Under the pieces are notes generated by a model, which did not search any database, was not told the origin of the DNA, and saw only the letters and a program-made list of their open reading frames with translations. Shown one piece after another: positions 1-4,865 of a DNA stretch of 6,134 nucleotides. The position numbers and the translations under genes are program-made. This DNA comes from an uncultured Armatimonadota bacterium (GTDB taxonomy: Bacteria; Armatimonadota; Armatimonadia; Armatimonadales; Armatimonadaceae): contig CAIRTT010000536.1 in NCBI GenBank assembly GCA_903881535.1, positions 1-6,134 of the forward strand, given 5' to 3'. Every line of letters begins with the position of its first letter. Within the stretch, counting starts at the first letter, position 1.

Positions 1-906
1 ATTGCCATCAACACCGGCAATCCCAAAGATCTCACCATCTTGAATAGCAACATTTCCATGGCGGAGGACTGAATCGCCTGAAATGGCCGCGGCATCACGG
101 AGTCCTACACGGATATTCCCATTCTCAGATATGTCTTTCGCCTCGTTAACCGCGGTGAGAACTGCGAATGCATTTGACGCATTTCCTACCATCTCACGTG
201 CAAGGTTTGAGACATCTGTGTCGGCCGTTAAGCACTGATGGACCACTTGCCCTCGCCGGAGGACCGTTACTTTATCTGCGACAGAAATAACTTCATCCAA
301 TTTGTGGGTGATAATCACGACCGCCGTTCCTGTGGCTGCAATGCTGCGGATTGTTGCGAAGAACCCTGGAAGCTCACCGGGAGTCAGTACGGCTGTTGGT
401 TCATCCAGCAATAAGATCTTCCGCTCTCCCTGAAGAGCTTTCAGGATTTCGAGACGCTGCTGGGCACCGATGGTCTGTGTATCAATTCGTGCGTCAAGGT
501 CGATGTCCCAGCCAAACGATTCCGCTTGTGCGGCGATTCGGCGGCGCACAGGTCCTGCCGGCCAACCAAACCAGGCGCGATTTTCAACCATATCCGCGAG
601 GATTAGGTTTTCTGTCGCCGACAGCGTTGGCACAAGCATGAAATGCTGATGCACCATCCCGATGCCAGCTTTGGCAGCATCCACAGCACTTGAGAACGCC
701 ACAGGGATTCCGTTCAGCTTGATGTCACCGCGTGTGGCTTGCGTAATCCCGGCAAGGATATTTAGTAATGTCGACTTGCCAGCGCCGTTTTCACCGAGAA
801 CTGCGTGAATCTCACCCGCGTGCAGCTCAAGGCTGACATCGTCGAGCGCCAGAAATCCGCCAAATGATTTTGTGATGTTGTGGATGGACAGGACAGGCTG
901 CGACAT
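1..906 (-). CDS. Nucleoside/simple-sugar ABC importer, tandem ATP-binding subunit (N-terminal 302 residues; gene runs off the window)
   Basis: This cytoplasmic ATPase subunit energises a BMP-family importer for nucleosides or simple sugars. The first nucleotide-binding domain is complete: Walker A GENGAGKST (residues 38-46), Q-loop VHQHFMLVP (85-93), a signature region QTIGAQQRLEI (144-154), Walker B with catalytic Glu LLLDEPT (165-171), and the H-loop His in IITHKLDEV (His201). VHQHFMLVP is characteristic of the YufO/NupA-like branch of double-domain sugar-type ATPases. A second domain begins near residue 265. The window ends inside its degenerate Walker A, GIAGVDGN (295-302), which matches this family, where the second site is normally altered. 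The signature reads QTIG where relatives have LSVG. No in-frame start lies upstream of the ATG at 906, and no Shine-Dalgarno is visible; a TATACT box sits 9 nt before it. Permease and binding-protein genes would be expected beyond the left edge. The family call is firm, but the substrate is inferred. Confidence 0.93.
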   Translation of the reverse strand, partial: MSQPVLSIHNITKSFGGFLALDDVSLELHAGEIHAVLGENGAGKSTLLNILAGITQATRGDIKLNGIPVAFSSAVDAAKAGIGMVHQHFMLVPTLSATENLILADMVENRAWFGWPAGPVRRRIAAQAESFGWDIDLDARIDTQTIGAQQRLEILKALQGERKILLLDEPTAVLTPGELPGFFATIRSIAATGTAVVIITHKLDEVISVADKVTVLRRGQVVHQCLTADTDVSNLAREMVGNASNAFAVLTAVNEAKDISENGNIRVGLRDAAAISGDSVLRHGNVAIQDGEIFGIAGVDGN

Positions 907-915
907 TTCGCACGA

Positions 916-921
916 AGTATA
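916..921 (-). promoter_or_regulatory. -10 element of a leaderless or near-leaderless promoter for the ABC transporter gene
   Basis: On the minus strand TATACT (5 of 6 to TATAAT) is followed by 9 nt and then the ATG at 906. Transcription would start within about 3 nt of the start codon, or on it. No purine-rich ribosome binding site exists before this ATG, which fits a leaderless message. No convincing -35 is seen 16-18 bp upstream. This is a pattern-based inference. Confidence 0.5.
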
Positions 922-948
922 CCTGTAGCCCAACGTAGAGCGCGGCGG

Positions 949-954
949 TATGCT
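949..954 (+). promoter_or_regulatory. -10 element of a leaderless promoter for the Nudix gene
   Basis: TATGCT (4 of 6 to TATAAT, fitting the TANNNT form) is followed by exactly 6 nt and then the ATG at 961. This spacing puts the predicted transcription start on the A of the ATG. There is no good -35 hexamer and no ribosome binding site at normal spacing. The box lies in the same 54 bp gap as the opposing -10 box at 916-921. Confidence 0.5.
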
Positions 955-960
955 TTTCGC

Positions 961-1452
961 ATGCCATATTCACCTATCACAGCCACACTTGGCTATGTCA
1001 TCGATGGCCAAGGCAATGTGCTGTTGATTCATCGGAATAAGCGCACTGACGATCAGGCGCTTGGGAAAATGAATGGGCTTGGCGGAAAAGTGGATGCTAG
1101 TGAGGATATCGCAGCGTGCATGGTCCGCGAGCTATACGAGGAAGCCGGGATCACGGTTACCGGGATGACGCTTCGCGGAACAGTTTCCTGGCCTGGATTT
1201 GGTAAAAATGGCGAAGACTGGCTTGGGTTCATTTTCATCATTAATGCGTATGCGGGAACCGTTTCCGATGGCAATGCGGAGGGGGATCTCCTTTGGAAGC
1301 CTATCGACGAGCTCGTTAGCGGAACGTTGCCGCTGTGGCCTGGGGATAAATATTTTCTTCCTCTCGTTTTTGATGATGACCCACGGCCATTTCACGGCGT
1401 GATGCCGTATGAAAATGGAAGTGCCATCAGCTGGTCTTACAGCCGCTTTTAG
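961..1452 (+). CDS. Nudix hydrolase, MTH1-like (candidate 8-oxo-dGTP diphosphatase)
   Basis: This 163-residue cytoplasmic enzyme is predicted to hydrolyse an oxidised nucleoside triphosphate to the monophosphate and pyrophosphate. A perfect Nudix box G-x5-E-x7-REUxEExGU spans residues 42-64, with REL-YEE-AGI at 56-64 supplying the metal-binding glutamates. Similarity to human MTH1 (NUDT1) goes beyond the box. The segment before it, MNGLGGK (37-43), resembles MTH1 WNGFGGK, including the base-contacting Asn. The tail LWPGDKYFLPLVF followed by FHG (125-146) resembles MTH1 MWPDDSYWFPLLL and FHG. Of the two MTH1 base-recognition aspartates, the first is Gly128 here and the second is kept as Asp129, so base specificity may differ. 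An in-frame ATG at 880 would add 27 residues, but it lies inside the divergent ABC gene and lacks family similarity. The ATG at 961 fits both the domain start and the -10 box. The fold is certain and the substrate is inferred. Confidence 0.9.
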   Translation: MPYSPITATLGYVIDGQGNVLLIHRNKRTDDQALGKMNGLGGKVDASEDIAACMVRELYEEAGITVTGMTLRGTVSWPGFGKNGEDWLGFIFIINAYAGTVSDGNAEGDLLWKPIDELVSGTLPLWPGDKYFLPLVFDDDPRPFHGVMPYENGSAISWSYSRF

Positions 1453-1479
1453 CACGTTCATTTAGGTGACACAAGCGGA

Positions 1480-1508
1480 TTGCACTGAGAATGCTACGGG
1501 GTTAGAAT
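1480..1508 (+). promoter_or_regulatory. Probable promoter of the DUF1844 gene
   Basis: TTGCAC (1480-1485, weak) and TAGAAT (1503-1508, 5 of 6 to the -10 consensus) are separated by 17 bp. Transcription would start near 1515 and give a leader of about 30 nt that includes the ribosome binding site at 1533-1541. The promoter lies in the 94 bp between the Nudix stop and the chosen GTG at 1547, so it also argues against the earlier GTG start at 1466. Confidence 0.42.
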
Positions 1509-1532
1509 CGGACAGCGAATTGGATTCGCAAA

Positions 1533-1541
1533 AGGTGGTGG
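1533..1541 (+). promoter_or_regulatory. Ribosome binding site that decides the DUF1844 start
   Basis: The purine/G-rich run AGGTGGTGG ends 5 nt before the GTG at 1547. The alternative GTG at 1466 has nothing comparable. This site, together with the conserved N-terminus that follows, sets the start. Confidence 0.6.
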
Positions 1542-1546
1542 ATAGC

Positions 1547-2095
1547 GTGTCTGATGAAGAACAGTCTGGTGGATTTACGTTCCGGGACCGCCGTGGAAGC
1601 GGAGAACCTGTCAAACTGACACCACCGCGATCATCCACGCCGCCTGCCGCGAGCCAAAGTGAAAAGCCAAGCGGCATCTGGACACCACCAAGTGTGAAAA
1701 GAGCTGCACCGCCAGCACCTGCTGCGCCTGCCATTGTTGCGGATGCACCGAACGCTTCCCAGAGCGGAGTTGATACGCTTCCTGAGAGCCCGGCAAACGA
1801 GATGATGCTAGATCCTGAGTCCGGCATTCCAAGTGTCTTCCATGTGCTGAGTGAGCAGCTGATGATGATGCAGCAAATCGCGGTCGTACGGCTTGGGCTT
1901 GCGCCGGATCCGATGACCCATTTGCCAGCGCAAAACCTCCGTGAGGCCAGAGTTGCGATCGAAGTGTTGACCAAAATCGTACAGGAAATGACACCTGTTC
2001 TCCGTCCGGAGGAAGTTGGTCAGATTGGTCAGCTGGTACGCGAGCTGCGCGCCCGCTACACCGAAGCCGTTGCACAGGCGACCGAGCAAAACTAA
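1547..2095 (+). CDS. DUF1844-type protein with proline/alanine-rich linker
   Basis: This 182-residue cytoplasmic protein is of unknown function. It has three parts. The first is a short charged N-terminus ending in GFTFRDRR (residues 9-16), a motif that I recall opening DUF1844 proteins in several phyla. The second is a disordered Pro/Ala/Ser linker (about 17-85). The third is a C-terminal helical domain (about 94-173) with the DUF1844 pattern: a hydrophobic helix with Leu-Gly-Leu before a Pro-Asp turn (116-122), then NLREARVAIEVL (130-141), then PEEV and LVRELRARY (154-171). There is no signal peptide or catalytic motif. The start was placed at GTG 1547 because of the strong ribosome binding site, the promoter at 1480-1508 and the conserved N-terminus. 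The reading frame is open back to a GTG at 1466, which would add 27 residues. The assignment rests on recalled family features, not a search. Confidence 0.75.
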   Translation: MSDEEQSGGFTFRDRRGSGEPVKLTPPRSSTPPAASQSEKPSGIWTPPSVKRAAPPAPAAPAIVADAPNASQSGVDTLPESPANEMMLDPESGIPSVFHVLSEQLMMMQQIAVVRLGLAPDPMTHLPAQNLREARVAIEVLTKIVQEMTPVLRPEEVGQIGQLVRELRARYTEAVAQATEQN

Positions 2096-2096
2096 G

Positions 2097-2435
2097 GTGA
2101 GCACCCTTCAGAATCCAACGCTTTCAAGCGTCATCATGCACCTTGAACAGGGGTTGGATCTTATTGGTGATGCCCACTTGGGCCACATCACTGTGGTTGC
2201 CATCGAGCTCAATGCATGGCTTATAGCACTGCGGAGTCAGATTCCTGCGATTTCAGATGCGTTAACAGTTACATCTGATGCCGATGGCCTTTCCTCTTTC
2301 GCCGCGCTCCTGACGCTCCCTGATGTTTCGGGACTTCTGTATACCGATCCGGCACACATCCGGAGGCTTATTACGGCATCGATTGCGTTTTTGCGATCGG
2401 TTGCAGCCTACACCGATGCCGATCCAGTCTGCTAA
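2097..2435 (+). CDS. Hypothetical protein, 112 residues, coupled to the DUF1844 gene
   Basis: I do not recognise this protein. Its GTG start lies one base after the DUF1844 stop codon (TAA-G-GTG), which suggests translational coupling. No separate ribosome binding site is visible. The sequence is mostly short amphipathic helices, with hydrophobic stretches around ITVVAIELNAWLIAL (residues 27-41) and SIAFLRSVAAY near the C-terminus. It lacks a signal peptide and is too polar for clear membrane segments. It contains no Cys-rich or nucleotide-binding motif. The frame is open upstream to an ATG at 2016 inside the DUF1844 gene, but that extension reads as shadow sequence. A downstream ATG at 2136 is a weaker alternative start. 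The coding call rests on tight packing, strand agreement and the lack of a competing frame. A role shared with the DUF1844 protein is only a guess. Confidence 0.62.
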   Translation: MSTLQNPTLSSVIMHLEQGLDLIGDAHLGHITVVAIELNAWLIALRSQIPAISDALTVTSDADGLSSFAALLTLPDVSGLLYTDPAHIRRLITASIAFLRSVAAYTDADPVC

Positions 2436-2442
2436 AGAAAAG

Positions 2443-2503
2443 CATGCCCGGTAGCACACATGGCTAATGCCAGCCATTTCTAATCTATTGACGCACATGC
2501 CCG
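2443..2503 (+). repeat. Direct repeat of CATGCCCG, two copies in the SDR upstream region
   Basis: CATGCCCG occurs at 2443-2450 and again at 2496-2503. The two copies are 53 bp apart, close to five DNA helical turns. The second copy is part of the inverted repeat at 2497-2514. The spacing would put both copies on the same face of the helix, as expected for a bound regulator, but chance recurrence of an 8-mer cannot be excluded. Confidence 0.35.
2460..2477. repeat. 18 bp inverted repeat, upstream copy (candidate operator)
   Basis: ATGGCT and AGCCAT form a perfect 6 bp inverted repeat around a 6 nt centre, AATGCC. It shares total length, arm length and the ATG...CAT outer ends with the repeat at 2497-2514. 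It lies just upstream of the candidate -35 at 2488. A moderately T-rich stretch follows, so a weak terminator for the upstream genes is an alternative reading, though there is no run of T. Confidence 0.45.
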
Positions 2504-2517
2504 CATAAGGGCATAGT
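2488..2517 (+). promoter_or_regulatory. Probable promoter of the SDR-uxaA-uxaB-permease operon
   Basis: TTGACG (2488-2493, 5 of 6 to TTGACA) and CATAGT (2512-2517, 4 of 6 to TATAAT) are separated by 18 bp. Transcription would start near 2524. The leader would then be only about 11 nt and the ribosome binding site at 2523-2528 would sit at its very 5' end, which is a weakness of this prediction. The inverted repeat at 2497-2514 fills the spacer and the start of the -10, the classic position for a repressor site. Confidence 0.42.
2497..2514. repeat. 18 bp inverted repeat overlapping the promoter (candidate operator)
   Basis: ATGCCC and GGGCAT form a perfect 6 bp inverted repeat around GCATAA. 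It is the second element of a pair with the repeat at 2460-2477, and the centres are 37 bp apart. It ends 20 bp before the SDR start codon. Binding here would block the predicted -10. No known operator consensus (LacI, GntR or IclR type) was recognised with confidence. Confidence 0.48.
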
Positions 2518-2522
2518 TCAGT

Positions 2523-2528
2523 GAGGAA
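2523..2528 (+). promoter_or_regulatory. Ribosome binding site of the SDR gene
   Basis: GAGGAA lies 6 nt before the ATG at 2535. It is a good match and a good distance, and it fixes the start of the dehydrogenase. Confidence 0.7.
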
Positions 2529-2534
2529 CATCTG

Positions 2535-3278
2535 ATGGGAAGAGTTGTAATTGTAACGGGTGGCGCGGGTGGTATCGGACAGGCACTTGGTGCGACGATG
2601 GCAACAAACGGCGACACAGTTGTCCTTGCTGACATCAACATGGAGCGCCTCCAGGAAGTCGCTGCAGCGACTGGCTGTGACTTTGTGCACATGGACATGG
2701 GGAATGTCGCAAGTGTCCGCACCGCCATCGCAGCGGTTGCTGAAAAGTACGGACGCATCGACGTCCTGATCAACAATGCTGGTATTTTCCGCCTTGAGCC
2801 GATGCTGGATGTCACAGAAGAAACCTACGACCTCCTCATGGACATCAATCTTAAAGGGGCATTCTTCGCACTCCAGGCAGCAGGTGCAGAAATGCTTAAG
2901 AACGAGACCGGCGGCGTCGTTGTAAACGTTGCGAGTGCTGCTGGCCGAAGCGGGCGACCAACACAGACCATTTATGGCCTGTCGAAGGCTGGAATGGTCC
3001 ATATGACCAAGTCCGCAGCGATTGCGCTTGCACCAAAGGTGCGCGTTTGCTGCGTGTGTCCGGCTGCAGTTGATACGGACATGATGGCCGCAAACTTTGC
3101 GGCTCGGCGTGCTGTGTCCGGGGATGCAGAAGCGGAAGCGTTCAAGGCCAAGCTTCTCCTTGGCAGAATGAGCACCGCGCAGGAAGTCGCCGACCTGGTG
3201 ATTTATCTTGCATCTGACAAGGCCGCTTACATCACCGGAGGGTCTGTCGATATCTCCGGTGGCCTCGATATGCACTAG
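2535..3278 (+). CDS. Short-chain dehydrogenase/reductase, NAD type, probably acting on a sugar acid or polyol
   Basis: This 247-residue classical SDR is a soluble NAD(H)-dependent oxidoreductase. The cofactor motif TGGAGGIG is at residues 8-15. Asp33 at the end of strand beta-2 (VVLADIN) favours NAD over NADP. NNAG is at 80-83, the structural Asn at 105, and the catalytic Ser134, Tyr147 and Lys151 sit in VASAAG and YGLSKAG. The C-terminus GGSVDISGGL is typical of the family. The usual Pro-Gly after strand beta-6 reads CPAAVDT here (175-181). SDR sequence alone does not give the substrate. It is the first gene of a run leading into uxaA and uxaB, with a 66 bp gap before the chosen uxaA start, so oxidation or reduction of a uronate, aldonate or related polyol is likely. 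Homologues are often labelled glucose or 3-oxoacyl-ACP dehydrogenase, and those labels should not be taken literally. Confidence 0.9.
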   Translation: MGRVVIVTGGAGGIGQALGATMATNGDTVVLADINMERLQEVAAATGCDFVHMDMGNVASVRTAIAAVAEKYGRIDVLINNAGIFRLEPMLDVTEETYDLLMDINLKGAFFALQAAGAEMLKNETGGVVVNVASAAGRSGRPTQTIYGLSKAGMVHMTKSAAIALAPKVRVCCVCPAAVDTDMMAANFAARRAVSGDAEAEAFKAKLLLGRMSTAQEVADLVIYLASDKAAYITGGSVDISGGLDMH

Positions 3279-3344
3279 GCGCGTAACGGTTAAGGCTGGA
3301 TCGATCGCTTGTGTTTCTAATTTGCAGGGATGGAAGTAGGACGT

Positions 3345-4865
3345 ATGGAAGCCAGAGCGCTACAAATAAATGCTGCGGACGATGTTGCCGTACTGCTTTC
3401 GCCAGCGATTGCTGCCGGAACGCATCTTGGTGGACTGGATAAGCACATCACAACGCTTTCGAGCGTGATGAGCGGTCATAAAGTCGCACTTCATCCGATC
3501 AAGACTGGCACGCCGATTGTCAAGTATGGCCAACCTTTCGCTGTCGCTACGGCGGATATTGCCGAGGGTGAGTGGGTCCATACGCATAATGCCCGGACAG
3601 CTCTCGGGGCAAATGAAGCCTATACATTTGGAGGCCCAACGCCAACACCGGATGCCATCGGACCAGCACCAACGTTTATGGGCTATGTCCGTGCTGATGG
3701 CCGTGTGGGCATCCGCCAGGAAATCTGGATTCTGTCCACTGTTGGATGCATCAATAAAGTTGCTGAGCGTGTTGCACGTGAAGGCAATGCAGTCCTTTCT
3801 AAAGCAAATGGTGGACACCTCGATGGCGTCTATGCGTTCACCCATCCGTACGGCTGCGCACAAATCGGCAATGACCTCGGTCAGACACGCCAGCTGATTG
3901 CGGCACTCGCTGCGCATCCAAACTGTGCCGGCGTCCTCCTCATGGGCCTTGGTTGTGAAAATAATCAGCTCAAAGATCAAATCGCCGCATTCCGTAATGC
4001 TGACCCCAACCGAATCCGCTCGTTCGCCGCGCAAGAAGTCGATGATGAAATTGCCGAAGCTGTGCGTCTCCTCCACGAGCTGGCGGATGTCGTCAAGGAT
4101 GATGTGCGCACGGAAGTTCCGATTAGCAAGCTGGTCCTTGGCATGAAGTGTGGTGGCTCCGATGGTTTTAGTGGCCTCACTGCAAACCCACTCGTCGGAG
4201 TGCTCTCAGACCGCTTGGCTGGATGGGGTGGAACAAGCGTCCTAACGGAAGTTCCTGAGATGTTCGGGGCTGAAAAGCTCCTAATGGAGCGCGCTGCGAA
4301 CGAACAGACCTTCGCTGAAATCGAAGCCATGATCAATCGCTTCAAGGATTACTTCCGAAAGTACAACGAGCCAATCTCGGAGAATCCCGCACCTGGAAAC
4401 AAAGCCGGTGGCATCACAACACTTGAGGAAAAGAGCCTTGGCTGTATCCAAAAGGGTGGCGCAAAAGCCCCTGTGACACATGTGCTTGACTACGGTCAGC
4501 CTCTTCCCGTTGATGCTGGTGGAGGCATCGCGCTTGCCTATGGCCCGGGAGCTGATGTCGTTTCCTGCACAACGCTGGCAGCAACTGGCGCGCAAATCGT
4601 GCTCTTCACCACAGGGCGGGGAACGCCATTTGGCACCTGCGCACCAACCATGAAAATCGCGACAAACAGCGACCTCGCCAACCGCAAAAAGGGATGGATT
4701 GACTTCAATGCTGGTCGCCTGGTGGATGATGCAATTCCCATGGAAACGCTCGCCGACGAGCTGTTGGAAAAGGTGATCCGCATTGCATCTGGTCTCGAGC
4801 TGACCTGTACCGAAGTAAATGGCTGCCGTGAGATTGCTATCTTCAAGGATGGAGTCATCAACTAA
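3345..4865 (+). CDS. uxaA: Altronate dehydratase
   Basis: This enzyme dehydrates D-altronate to 2-keto-3-deoxy-D-gluconate in the cytoplasm, a step of galacturonate catabolism. The E. coli enzyme depends on iron or manganese. At 506 residues it is close to E. coli UxaA (495) and matches it along its whole length. An N-terminal SAF domain (about 5-85) ends in GEWVHTHNART. The UxaA catalytic region follows, with RADGRVGIRQEIWILSTVGC (116-135), HPYGCAQIG (167-175), GLGCENNQ (201-208), KCGGSDGFSGLTANP (268-282), VLTEVPEMFGAE (299-310), NPAPGNKAGGITTLEEKSLG (347-366) and GRGTPFG (424-430). The conserved Cys and acidic residues of the family are present. ATG 3345 was chosen because E. coli UxaA starts at the equivalent point and purine-rich sequence (GGAAG, AGGA) precedes it. 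An in-frame ATG at 3330 would add five residues. The stop overlaps the uxaB start by one base. Galactarate dehydratase is related but less similar. Confidence 0.95.
   Translation: MEARALQINAADDVAVLLSPAIAAGTHLGGLDKHITTLSSVMSGHKVALHPIKTGTPIVKYGQPFAVATADIAEGEWVHTHNARTALGANEAYTFGGPTPTPDAIGPAPTFMGYVRADGRVGIRQEIWILSTVGCINKVAERVAREGNAVLSKANGGHLDGVYAFTHPYGCAQIGNDLGQTRQLIAALAAHPNCAGVLLMGLGCENNQLKDQIAAFRNADPNRIRSFAAQEVDDEIAEAVRLLHELADVVKDDVRTEVPISKLVLGMKCGGSDGFSGLTANPLVGVLSDRLAGWGGTSVLTEVPEMFGAEKLLMERAANEQTFAEIEAMINRFKDYFRKYNEPISENPAPGNKAGGITTLEEKSLGCIQKGGAKAPVTHVLDYGQPLPVDAGGGIALAYGPGADVVSCTTLAATGAQIVLFTTGRGTPFGTCAPTMKIATNSDLANRKKGWIDFNAGRLVDDAIPMETLADELLEKVIRIASGLELTCTEVNGCREIAIFKDGVIN

Noticed and set aside
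351..641. Plus-strand open frame of 96 codons
   Set aside because: It lies inside the ABC ATPase gene, whose Walker B and signature regions are read on the minus strand across these positions.
880..960. 27-residue N-terminal extension of the Nudix protein
   Set aside because: It overlaps the start of the divergent ABC gene and its promoter, is Arg-rich without family similarity, and the ATG at 961 fits the domain boundary.
1462..1974. Antisense open frame of 170 codons opposite the DUF1844 gene
   Set aside because: Its Gly/Ala/Ser-rich look mirrors the Pro/Ala linker codons read backwards, and the plus-strand DUF1844 features are convincing.
2460..2490. Rho-independent terminator after the 112-residue gene
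   Set aside because: The 6 bp stem is followed by TTTCTAATC rather than a run of T. The operator reading, with a matching second repeat, fits better, though a weak terminator is not excluded.
2262..3275. Long antisense open frame (337 codons) opposite the SDR gene
   Set aside because: The SDR on the plus strand has every family motif. The antisense translation is rich in Cys, His and Arg, shows no motif, and is explained by codon bias of the real gene.
3284..3292. TAACGGTTA palindrome between the SDR and uxaA genes
   Set aside because: The arms are only 4 bp and there is no paired copy or promoter nearby. This is expected by chance, and it is too short to be a terminator.
3360..4076. Antisense open frame of 238 codons opposite uxaA
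   Set aside because: uxaA is unmistakable on the plus strand, and the antisense product has no recognisable domain or start signal.
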